Below, in pieces: positions 1 to 7,805 of a stretch of DNA of 12,476 nt. The stretch's first letter is position 1. The number at the start of each line of letters is the position of its first letter. Origin of the DNA: Carex sylvatica (taxonomy: Eukaryota; Streptophyta; Magnoliopsida; Poales; Cyperaceae); assembly GCA_964058845.1 (NCBI GenBank), contig CAXKVR010000514.1, positions 1-12,476 on the forward strand, in the 5' to 3' direction. The notes beneath the pieces were generated by a model. The model was not told the DNA's origin. It made no database searches and worked only from the letters and a program-made list of their open reading frames with translations. The position numbers and the translations under genes are program-made.

Positions 1-358
1 TATACTACGACCTCTCCTTTTCGGTCACTTCAGGTTACTTCTTTGATTGGCATAGAAGAATACACAAAGCTTCCTTTCACACATACAACTTGTAACCTCT
101 TTTAGTTAACAACGATAGTAAACTCCCATAAATAATCTGAGAAATTGCACGATGATTAATCCACTAGATAAGTTAAAGACAATGACTACATGTTTCGAAT
201 TACATGAACCTGGCTTTACTTTAAAGAACACCCACAGAAAGCACTTAACAGTGCCGACTTCAGTCAGCTATTCTTTTTCCAATCAGTTCAGCTTGAAAAC
301 TCAAAAGGCTGAGATAACCAAACCACCCTTTCTTTCAAGTAAAATAATCTAATAAGTT
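1..358 (-). other. Intron of the CAN-like nuclease gene, running out of the window
   Basis: This sequence follows the splice donor at 360-359. I looked for the expected last CAN exon (continuing after FLQ with the conserved C-terminal part of the SNase fold) and found no matching frame. The open frame at 152-352 on the plus strand has no recognisable content or coding support. I read the stretch as intron. Confidence 0.5.
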
Positions 359-360
359 AC

Positions 361-906
361 CTGAAGAAAGATTTTGTCGAGGTACACATCCGCCAAAAGA
401 CGACCGTAAGGATCGGTGCCATATGCCACTAATTTCAACGATCTTCCCCCAATTAAATTTATTAGTGCTTCCTTGGCCTCCTCTCCATAGGTCATGCCCA
501 TTTCCGGAGCATCAACGCCCCTATACAAATTTACAACTTTTGTTTTTAACTTGGCATGAAAACTTGATGAATATATGTAATGAACTCTATAAAAAATTTA
601 TGTGTAGATAGGTTATCAAGTGACACATGATCTTCTAACATGAATATTTTGCTCTAACGAAGAATGGTAAAATTGTGACATAAGTACAAGTCGTAATTAG
701 GCTGGTCGTTTCTCATTGTTATTAATATTTACTATCATTATAATAACTATTTTTGTTGTTGTTCTTCTAATTATATAATTTGAATTATGATTATGATAAT
801 TACTTGATCATTTTTTTTAACTTTTTACAACTAAAATTATTACAGTAATGAACATATTATCAATGATGTTATCATTAACATCATTATTATTATTTATTAC
901 TACTAC

Positions 907-937
<31 letters not shown>

Positions 938-2710
938 TATTATTATTATTATTACACATGTAATAATTGTTAGCATGGCTATTATCATTATTATAATTTC
1001 TAATAATAATATTGTAATTACTATTACAATTTTTGTTGTTGAGTTAAGTATTTTTATTACCAACATCATTATTCTTTTAAAGAACATTAATTATTATTTA
1101 TTACAATTATCGTCAACAGTTTAATTATAATAGTAATTATTATAATTTCTACTATTGTTCTTTCCATTATTGTTACTACTATAATAATTTATCCATACTT
1201 CAATAATCTAATTCTATTTACTGTTGTACTTTGGGCTTAATTCTAACCAGTGTATTAATAATATTGAACTAATTAGTCAGCAGTTAAACAATATTTTGAA
1301 CTAAAGCATCGAACAAAAATAGAAAATACTTACTTTAAACGGACTCGGTATTCCTTTACAAGAATTTCCTCATTGCATGAATCTCTTTTAATCCTACAAT
1401 TACAAAACGAAAAATAACAGTACTTCAAATATAAGCCGGTACAAAATGCTTTGGTGTAGACATTAGTATTGTTCGGTAGACAAGCAATGGTCCCAAACTA
1501 TATATATACCCCACTCATTTGACAATATTTCTTCATTCAAGCAAGAAGAGTTCTTTTTTAAGGTTGGCTTCTGGCAAGAGCAGTTAAGCAAGTTTTAAGC
1601 ACCGTTTCAAAGATATACGTACAATATGTTGTATTTTGAATTTCAAAGATATTTTTGGTAGTATAAAGTAATCAATGATACCTGTAGCCTGCTGTATTAA
1701 TTGCATCTTGTAATGCATCGGCTTTAATGAAGTCCTGAGCAGCCCGAGCTTGCATTCTTGCAATCACCATAGTTTGTATCTCCCGTGGCACTGTACATGG
1801 TGATCGAGGGTCAGACACATCCACATGAATGATCATGCCATCCCCATCTCCTATTAATTTTGGATTCACCTGCAATAGCATTTACTCACTAAATGAGCCC
1901 ATAACTATAGCTACTAAGCATTGATATGATATAGTTGACAAAACTTATATAAATAGATTATAATGTGCAGCTTCCATTGGCTTTTCATGGGTTAGTGTTG
2001 GATTCTTAATTATATTCTAATATAATTTGAGAGAAAAAGAGGCTTTGTTTATAAATCAAGACAAACATAATAAAATTACTTCAGTTAGCCACCCCTCTAC
2101 AATATAACCATATCTAATGTAGGTTTAGGGTTTAGGGTTTGACGGAATAGTTGAAATTCACATTCTTGTCAAAAAAAAACAAAAAAAAAGTTGAAATTAG
2201 TACTTAAGATGTAGTATGATAAAATAGTGTACTTTTCAATTTTGTTTTATATATAACAAAAACAACAAATTCGAATTTAGGAATGAAAAAATAGGAAGAA
2301 TATTGAACATTCCGCCAACACATTTTGTTTTCTCTATTATACTGAGGATTTGTACTAAATTAAATAAAAGTATTCCATGCGCGCATATGCCAACATTAAG
2401 ATATGCTTTGATTAGATTAATAAAGAAGATTATTCCATACCGGTAAACTATGTATTACACATGGTACATATTGTGTTGTTGCAAATTGAGGTTGAGATTG
2501 AGGCGGAGAATGGGTTTGAGGTTGAGCCTGAAGTCGAGGTCCAGCCGATGGAAAAAAAGGTGGGAGATGTTGACGTTGAGGTTGGGGTAATAGAAAATAT
2601 GGTAGTAAAAATCGGTTTGGGTATACAGGGAATGAAATTTTTATGGAAGGATCTATTGCTCCCACCATCTGGCCGGATTGAATCTGTAGAAGCTGCCCGT
2701 GTGCCATCAT
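361..2710 (-). CDS. CAN-like: Ca2+-dependent staphylococcal-nuclease-like protein (CAN family), partial, four exons
   Basis: The spliced minus-strand exons are 2710-2441, 1869-1682, 1393-1334 and 520-361. Every border is GT/AG, all phases join, and they give 226 codons without a stop. Known family: plant CAN nucleases degrade DNA and RNA with Ca2+ through an SNase fold. Seen here, numbering from the ATG at 2710: GDGDG at 97-101 (D98 and D100 match D19 and D21 of staphylococcal nuclease), RLKGVDAPE at 171-179 (R171, D176 and E179 match R35, D40 and E43) and DPYGR ending at R213 (R87). The set is complete apart from Ala in place of Thr41, as is usual in plant CANs. Residues 17-88 are rich in Pro and Gln, unlike the helical, often myristoylated CAN N-terminus, so the true start may lie in an upstream exon. 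The C-terminal exon is missing because an open donor at 360/359 leads out of the window. Family assignment is confident; start and exon 1 are less so. Confidence 0.85.
720..1200. repeat. ATT/TAT microsatellite and derived low-complexity field
   Basis: The core at about 880-954 is an almost pure (ATT)n run with a few TTTATT and ACT interruptions. It is flanked on both sides by several hundred bases of decayed ATT/AAT triplets. The whole field lies inside the 813-bp intron between the micro-exon and the DAPE exon of the CAN-like gene. The translated frame through it (poly-Ile/Asn) is an artefact of the repeat. Confidence 0.9.
1334..1393 (-). other. 60-bp micro-exon of the CAN-like nuclease gene
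   Basis: This stretch is preceded by an acceptor (TGTAG, AG at 1395-1394) and followed by a consensus donor GTAAGT (1333-1328). It begins with the one base that completes the Arg codon split at the end of the previous exon, encodes 19 codons ending in YRVRL, and leaves two bases that complete a Lys codon with the next exon. The joined residues read YRVRLKGVDAPE, the core motif of the SNase fold, with the catalytic Arg just before the splice. It is too short to show as an ORF, but without it the motif lacks its beta-strand and Arg. Confidence 0.85.
2123..2140 (+). repeat. Short interstitial plant telomere-type repeat (TTTAGGG)
   Basis: The sequence GTTTAGGGTTTAGGGTTT carries two full Arabidopsis-type telomere units and a partial one. 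Read on the gene strand it is AAACCCTAAACCCTAAAC, which also contains the plant telo-box AAACCCTAA. It lies inside the first intron (2440-1870) of the CAN-like gene. It may be a transcriptional element or a simple telomere-repeat relic. Confidence 0.8.
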
Positions 2711-2759
2711 TTCAATGTCTTTCACGTTTTTTCTCTTTTCTCTCTCTCTCACATTATTT

Positions 2760-3318
2760 GTTTCAAGTTAATAGAGGAAGGATTAGTATTACTCACCACT
2801 TCATATTTATAATAAATATGGAGGTTAGACATTTATGGAAATATAATCATTTTCTTTAAAAGCAATAGGCTCCGTTTTGCTAATAATAGCATGTCTAATT
2901 ATAAAGTTAATTGTGATTAAGAATATCATCATTTCTATATATGGAAATTATGCTAAATAAAAATAAAAATAACGTTCTATTTCTTCAAAAATAGAAAGTT
3001 GAATATCGAAAGTAATGAACGTGTATGACAAGGTGTGTAGTGTGTTATTTATAAGCCTGCCTAGCCAATTAAATTGCATGGCCTAATATTATACTCATAT
3101 CACAATAAGAATTTGGTTGTTTGACTCAAATCTTAAATGGCTCATACTATTTTACCACATAACATGACATAATGAAATTCATTCATATCCTACACAGCTC
3201 ATGAGACGCAGCCAAAAAAAAACAAATAGAATGGATAAAATATAATTTCATAATTATTTGAACAATATTTATTTTTTTTGTAATTTTTTCTGAAAAACAT
3301 ATAGTAATATAAACATAT
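2760..3318. other. 5' flank of the nuclease gene; no further gene seen
   Basis: AT-rich sequence with no convincing ORF on either strand. The only positional signals are the TATA-like motifs noted separately and a donor-like GTGAGT near 2790 on the minus strand. I could not find a CAN N-terminal exon here (no MGN start, no recognisable helical segment). Confidence 0.5.
3046..3053 (-). promoter_or_regulatory. Candidate TATA box for the CAN-like nuclease gene
   Basis: On the minus strand the sequence reads GCTTATAAATAACAC, a canonical plant TATA box in a locally less AT-rich context. It would place transcription start near 3020, about 300 bases upstream of the in-frame ATG at 2710. Between the two is a good donor-like GTGAGT (about 2793-2788), so a 5' leader intron is possible. 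A second, weaker TATA-like run (TATTTATTATAAATAT) lies near 2805-2820. This is inference from motif and position only. Confidence 0.35.
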
Positions 3319-3327
3319 ATATTTTTT

Positions 3328-3555
3328 GGGTGGAGGTTTTATCCAAAGGATTTTGGACAAAGTCTCATCCAAAAACGGACCTAAACCATCCGATCTACAT
3401 CAAAATTCACACAAACGGTTTAGATAATTCAAGGAGTCATTTGTATTTATTAAGTTTTAAATTTGTTTGCACAGATCACAATGCAAATTGAATTTTTAAG
3501 CTCGCCTTTGGATGAGATTTTGTCCAAAGCCCTTTATTGGAGAAAACCCAATCCC
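3328..3555. mobile_element. MITE, Mutator-like, 228 bp with long imperfect terminal inverted repeats
   Basis: The left arm (3328-3373) and right arm (3507-3555) are imperfect inverted repeats of about 46-49 bp. The innermost 19 bases, GGACAAAGTCTCATCCAAA and its complement, differ at one position. The outer parts share GTTTT, TCCAA and GGG/CCC ends with small indels. Both ends are flanked by ATATTTTTT (3319-3327 and 3556-3564), a 9-bp direct repeat of the size made by Mutator-like elements. The internal 130 bases have no coding capacity. The flanking repeat is low-complexity, so superfamily is less certain than the inverted-repeat structure. Confidence 0.65.
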
Positions 3556-3638
3556 ATATTTTTTTTTAATTTAGGTAGGATCGACGATGTTGAGCGCTAC
3601 CTTTTAGGACCATGTGGTTTCGCCCACGCTAAGTTTTT

Positions 3639-3652
3639 ATATGACGTCATAT
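3639..3652. promoter_or_regulatory. Perfect 14-bp palindrome containing a TGACGTCA bZIP-type site
   Basis: ATATGACGTCATAT reads the same on both strands. Its centre TGACGTCA is the C-box/CRE-like sequence bound by plant bZIP (including TGA-type) factors. No gene start is visible nearby, so a regulatory role is only a possibility. Confidence 0.3.
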
Positions 3653-3929
3653 TTAAACAAAATTTATTAATCTACATTTCATAAGAACTTTACAATTATC
3701 TTATTTTTTATTTAGTAATTCCTATTACTAATTTTGGAAATACATTAGTTTATAAATACTGATCTGGATAGTTTGAATTATTTCTTGTAAGTTCAATATG
3801 AGTCTCAATATTTTATGATGACGTTATAAAAGTTTTTTTAAGTGCATATTTTACTTCATTCAAGTAAATTAATTTTTTCACATGTTTGAAAAATTACAAA
3901 ATGCCAATATGCTCCAACCATCAGGATTT

Positions 3930-3960
3930 TTGACAGTTATTATCTCTACTGAACTGTCAA
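3930..3960. repeat. 9-bp perfect inverted repeat (hairpin)
   Basis: TTGACAGTT at 3930-3938 and AACTGTCAA at 3952-3960 are exact complements around a 13-base loop. The arms contain TTGAC (W-box core). It is not followed by a T-run and is not near a gene end, so I do not call it a terminator. Confidence 0.5.
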
Positions 3961-4004
3961 GAATTTTGAGAGTCCACTAGGTATACATAAACATCAAACG
4001 TGAC

Positions 4005-4046
4005 GGTGATCTCTCACGAAGGTGATCTCTGAAGGTGATCTTTGAA
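4005..4046 (+). repeat. Three-unit minisatellite, GGTGATCTCT(CAC)GAA
   Basis: Three head-to-tail units of 16, 13 and 13 bases: GGTGATCTCTCACGAA, GGTGATCTCTGAA and GGTGATCTTTGAA. The first carries a 3-base addition. It is non-coding and isolated. Confidence 0.7.
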
Positions 4047-5314
4047 GTTTCTTCCTTTACCATATTCTTTCTTACACATTATTTATTTAAACATATGAAA
4101 TCTACGATCTTGATTTTCTTTTTTCATTTTTTAGTTCAAATGTTTTCATTAATTTGAACATTTAGTTTAGTGCTTTTTATATTCAGATCTAGCGTATCAA
4201 ACAAAAAACATATAATTTTGAGATTAATTTAGTTTAGTGTTTTCATTTTGAGAATTTATATTAATCAGTAAATAGTTGTTAAAGTAATTTCAAGCTATAA
4301 ATAATTTTTTTTAATTTTTTGTCTTATTCCTACTATATCTCTCGAATTTCATCCATTATAGTACATATATGGGAATAAAAATATATCTATATAAGTAAAC
4401 AAAAGTTACAAAAAGGTGGTGTATTTCTAGAAGTAATTTAAACATGTAACATCTACATAAAATAATGATAGTAGTGATAGTAATGTCTAACTAACCAAGA
4501 CAAATTTATTTAAAATTATAGTAATGTCTATTCATACAACAACAAAAATATCTAATGATAAATTTAAGACGAATTTCTAAATACTAAAGTTCGACTAGTT
4601 AAATACTAAATCAAGAAATAAAATAAAATAAACAGAAAAAGATATCAGGGTATATGGAGGAATGTGACATATATTAATTTCGGGAGAAATGTTCTGGTTC
4701 CCGAGTCATTATACCTGAGCACCCCCCTTAAGTAGTTTAATAGAATTTTTTTTCCAATGATGTCTAACTTTCATTTTTAGCTATAATATCGAAATATTTA
4801 AAGCTTTCTTTATAAGCTTTTAAAATTTTACTCACAAACATTTAAGATAGTTTTAACTCTGAAATCATTTGAATTCTAAATCTAGATAGTTTTAACTCTT
4901 AATTACTTTTGTTTTCAAGTTAAAAAAGGAAATATTTTTTTCAGCCACTTTTTTTTTAAAATTTTCTCTAATCATTCTTATTCATTTCCCCGACGATCCG
5001 TGATAAATTTTACAAATAAAAAATATGAACGTTTTTTTTTCGATTTTATCTTCAAATAAGGTTGATGAATAAATACTTTTAAGATATTAATCAAATTTTA
5101 CCCAACCCTTCTGACTCTTTTTGTCTCTTTTTCCTGATTGTTTTCTTATTTCTTCCTTAAAAGTTTTGTTTATTTTTACATACTAATCAAATTTTGTGTT
5201 CACGGGAAGTGTGCAAGTTTATGATACACGGTTCTCCAAAGAAAAAAAAATGTTTTTGTTTGAAAAAACGTACTCATACAGGCAAATTTGAAAACACCAA
5301 CTGTTGATTTCGCG

Positions 5315-5507
5315 GAAGGTTTTTATAGCCAACTTTCTAACGGTTCCCTATTCTAAATTTAACGGTAGCCTATACATTTCTAAAACAAAAAAAAGGGTGT
5401 GAGGCGTTTGATCCGATAATAATTCTAATTTTCAACAACAACAATATATTTTAATTAAGATGTTACACTGATAGAAACGATACGAAATGAATATATTACA
5501 TTACTAC
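5315..5507 (+). repeat. 193-bp direct repeat, copy 1
   Basis: Starts at GAAGGTTTTTATAG and ends at ATTACATTACTAC. It matches 5655-5847 over its whole length, by eye roughly nine positions in ten, with a few 1-4 base indels. Shared blocks include CTAACGGTTCCCTATTCTAA and AATATATTTTAATTAAGATG. I recognise no TE family or ORF in it. Confidence 0.8.
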
Positions 5508-5654
5508 GTACATAAATGTTCTCTTCTTTGAAAGGTTTAAACCGATCTTGATCTGAAACTGACTAAACGTGTTGTGGTAAGTTAGTAAATAAGTGAAAAG
5601 CATGTTATTGAAGAAGTGTGGTTCATCTATAGGTAATGTATAGATAAATACAGT

Positions 5655-5847
5655 GAAGATTTTTATAGACACCTATCTAACGGTTCCCTATTCTAAGTTT
5701 AACGGTAATACATTTCTAAAAGAAGGAAAAAGGGGTCTGAGGCGTATGATCCGATAATAATTATAATCTCCAACACCAACAATATATTTTAATTAAGATG
5801 TTACACTGTTAGAAACAATACGAAATGAATATATTACATTCACTACT
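5655..5847 (+). repeat. 193-bp direct repeat, copy 2, abutting the CACTA end
   Basis: Second copy of the repeat at 5315-5507, offset by 340 bases, with 147 bases of apparently unrelated sequence between. Its right end overlaps the first bases of the CACTA terminus at 5841. Copy 1 at the same place reads ATTACATTACTAC rather than ATTACATTCACTAC, so the transposon end sits at or very near the homology boundary. Confidence 0.75.
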
Positions 5848-5863
5848 AGAATTTTTACTTTTT

Positions 5864-6215
5864 CCATGGGCAAGTTTAGCTTTTTTCAAGGGTAATTAAG
5901 AGAGAACGTCAAAAATAAAATGTAGTTCTCTAACACACTTAAACATTTCTAACGGAAATAGTTGCGCATGGAATTCCCTGCTGTCTGCCCTTGGAAATAC
6001 TTCTGGATGACCCATGACCCGCCAAACAAACCAAATAATATTTTTTTATTGATAGCCCATGAAAATAGTTGACCCATGCCCTTGGAAATATTTTGAAAGT
6101 TGTAACACATATTATTTCCAATGAGCTACCCTTGGAAATATTTTGGTTATTATGTTTATATTATTTTATAATGAAGGCCCACGAAAATACTTGGCTACTA
6201 TACCCTTGGAAATAT
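5864..6215. repeat. Subterminal repeat array of the CACTA left end
   Basis: CCCTTGGAAATA occurs exactly at 5988-5999, 6079-6090, 6129-6140 and 6203-6214. Variants such as CCATGGGC (5864), AACGGAAATAG (5951), GCCCATGAAAATAG (6056) and GCCCACGAAAATAC (6177) fill the gaps. In En/Spm-type elements such arrays are bound by the element's own DNA-binding protein (TNPA in maize) to bring the ends together. That role is inferred here from position and repetition. Confidence 0.75.
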
Positions 6216-6217
6216 TT

Positions 6218-6475
6218 CATTGATATAGTTAATATTATTTGTATAGCTATACTATCTATTTCCATGAGACTACTGTTGGAAATATTTAGCTCCTGAAAAT
6301 AAAAGCATTTCCATTTATTGAACCCTTTGCGTGTTGAACATTCAATTAACATAGAATTTAATTCCAAAATGACATGCAGTAATTAATAAAACAAAATAAT
6401 TTATATAACACATCCAAATATATAAGAAAGGCACTTACTTAAGATAGTGGTTTAGTAATATCATCGCTATTGATA
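6218..6475. repeat. Internal CACTA direct repeat, copy 1 (next to the left end)
   Basis: Matches 7554-7805 with many substitutions. Long shared blocks include TTGAACATTCAATTAACATAGAAT, GCAGTAATTAATAAAACAAAA, and TAACACATCC followed by TTTAGTAATATCATC. It lies 195 bases beyond the stop codon of the small SIM-like gene, on its 3' side. Confidence 0.75.
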
Positions 6476-6669
6476 ACAAAATAATTGTAGCATTACTTGA
6501 CAGTAAAGAGTGTTCAAGCAAACACTATACATCACCAAATTACTTCCAAAAATATAAAATATAGGACATAACCCTAATTCATCTAGATTCCAAAAACCAA
6601 CTAAGTTAATTATATAACATTTGCCCAATCCATCACTACATCCCTAATGAAAAACCTATTCATGCCTCA

Positions 6670-7029
6670 CTAATTGTCGTGTTTTTTTTTCTTTTGAGGG
6701 AAGTATTTGTTTTGCTTGCCTCCATTTTTGTTAGTATTTTCCCATATTCTCTTGCTTCTTCTCAAGCGAACCCAAGCTCGCACATCATCAATATCATAGA
6801 AAGGTCCGTAAGGCTCCTCATCCTCGGAATCGGATTCATCATCCGATGAAGATAAAACAATGACTGGTGACGGGGCTACATGTCGCCACTCGATTATTTG
6901 AGGGTTTGGATTTGTGAGTGGATTGAATCGATTAGGCGGTGGTATAATCTGGAGTGGGGTGGGGGGTCTCGAAGGATTGACTCTAATTACCGCACGATTT
7001 TGATTTCCTCGAAGATTTGAATTTTTCAT
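6670..7029 (-). CDS. Small protein with SIM-like core, acidic serine patch and basic tail (CACTA second gene or captured gene)
   Basis: 119 codons from the ATG at 7029 to TAG. I do not recognise the family. Seen, in order: a basic N-terminus; a Pro-rich stretch (about 19-46, with PPTP and IIPPP); the core VIVLSSSDDES starting at V56 and followed by DSEDEE up to residue 72; a short segment PYGPFYDIDDVRAW; then basic RLRRSKR (88-94) and KKKK (113-116), which could serve nuclear import or nucleic-acid binding. A hydrophobic V/I core next to serines in acidic surroundings is the layout of a phospho-regulated SUMO-interaction motif, so binding SUMO or a SUMOylated partner is a reasonable inference, not proof. 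The frame is open although the neighbouring transposase is full of stops. It may be the element's TNPA-like partner gene or a host gene picked up by the element. The leader and intron are listed separately. Confidence 0.55.
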   Translation of the reverse strand: MKNSNLRGNQNRAVIRVNPSRPPTPLQIIPPPNRFNPLTNPNPQIIEWRHVAPSPVIVLSSSDDESDSEDEEPYGPFYDIDDVRAWVRLRRSKRIWENTNKNGGKQNKYFPQKKKKHDN

Positions 7030-7056
7030 ATCAAGTAATCTCTTTTTTCCTTGTAC

Positions 7057-7270
7057 CTTAAGAAACAACAGATTTGTAAATGAGGTCAATTGAAACCCTT
7101 AAAGAAGAGAAATTGACTGGTACGAAAATTAATTTGATAGATTTCAACAAAAAACCATAACCACCGGTGGTACTGGTACAATAATTGTCAGAAATTGGTA
7201 TTGTCAAAATACTCAGAAACCAAAATTGCATAAACTAACGAATTTCAGGAAATTCAAAAGTAGAGCTTAC
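7057..7270 (-). other. Leader intron of the small SIM-like gene
   Basis: The donor CACCTTG|GTAAGC (GT at 7270-7269) ends the pyrimidine-rich leader. The acceptor TTGTTTCTTAAG (AG at 7058-7057) lies 27 bases before the ATG at 7029. The 214-bp intron is AT-rich while the leader before it is not, a contrast typical of plant exon/intron borders. No in-frame ATG precedes 7029 once the exons are joined. Confidence 0.55.
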
Positions 7271-7545
7271 CAAGGTGATTATTGACCACTACCACCTCGC
7301 TTCTAAGTAGTTCTTGACAACACAGAGGGCTAGAGTGAGTGGGAGACAGCACAGAGGGCTTGAGCGAGTGGATGAGCCAAAGTGGGGAGGAGAGATAGTG
7401 GCTGAGCGAAATGGCTGATCGAGTGACCGAGCGAAAATGGGAAGCAAAAGTGGGGAGGTGAGAGAGAAAGAGAGCAGGCGGAGAAAATGGGAGGGAATTG
7501 AAAAGCAAAGTTAGGGTTTAGCGGGAAGAAAACTGGAAATGAAGG
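7271..7545 (-). promoter_or_regulatory. AUG-free pyrimidine-rich 5' leader with telo-box
   Basis: On the minus strand this is a C/T-rich stretch (CTCTCTTTCTCTCTCACC and similar), far richer in GC than its surroundings, and it contains no ATG over about 270 bases. AAACCCTAA (telo-box, 7519-7511), common near plant transcription starts, sits at its beginning. This is what a genuine plant 5' untranslated exon looks like. The open frame 7254-7508 lacks an ATG and I do not call it coding. Confidence 0.55.
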
Positions 7546-7553
7546 CTCACGCA

Positions 7554-7805
7554 GTTAAAATTATTTTATATTATTTATATTTTCGTGAGGCTACCGTTAG
7601 AAATGTTTAACTCCTGGAGACATAAGCATTTCTATTTATTGAGATCTCCCTTTGAATGTTTGAACATTCAATTAACATAGAATATAATCCCAACATCAGA
7701 TGCAGTAATTAATAAAACAAAAGAATTTCTATAACACATCCTAATTAATAAGAAAATAACTTGATTTAGAGAGTGATTTAGTAATATCATCACTATTGCT
7801 AATAT
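7554..7805. repeat. Internal CACTA direct repeat, copy 2 (between the two genes)
   Basis: Diverged copy of 6218-6475 in the same orientation. It lies 194 bases beyond the transposase stop codon, on its 3' side. The two copies therefore bracket the small gene and stand at the same distance from the ends of the two genes. No subterminal motif array accompanies this copy. Confidence 0.75.
7572..7579 (-). promoter_or_regulatory. Candidate TATA box of the small SIM-like gene
   Basis: TATAAATA on the minus strand, about 30 bases upstream of the start of the pyrimidine-rich leader, so transcription would begin near 7545. It lies at the edge of internal repeat copy 2. In repeat copy 1 the corresponding sequence (near 6230-6250) is changed and lacks TATAAATA. 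Confidence 0.4.

Larger units (their letters stand above)
3565..5314. other. AT-rich intergenic DNA without a recognisable gene
   Basis: About 1.75 kb with no ORF I would call. Small structures are present: a 14-bp palindrome at 3639-3652, a 9-bp inverted repeat at 3930-3960, a three-unit minisatellite at 4005-4046, and a 16-bp direct repeat AGATAGTTTTAACTCT at 4845-4860 and 4884-4899. A less AT-rich patch near 4675-4735 (from TTCGGGAGAAATG to the run of Cs) looks like a piece of something older, but I could not identify it. Confidence 0.5.

Noticed and set aside
890..1087. Minus-strand open frame, Ile/Asn-rich
   Set aside because: It is a translation of the ATT microsatellite; no coding signal.
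2461..2859. Plus-strand 132-codon open frame rich in Glu and Val
   Set aside because: It is the opposite strand of the Pro/Gln-rich nuclease exon; the minus strand joins correctly by splicing to the SNase core, so this is a shadow.
3463..3684. Plus-strand 73-codon open frame
   Set aside because: It begins inside the MITE, crosses its right end and flank, and shows no family resemblance.
7254..7508. Minus-strand Ser/Leu-rich frame of 84 codons
   Set aside because: It has no ATG; composition and position fit a pyrimidine-rich 5' leader better than a coding exon, and its frame runs into a stop after the predicted splice.
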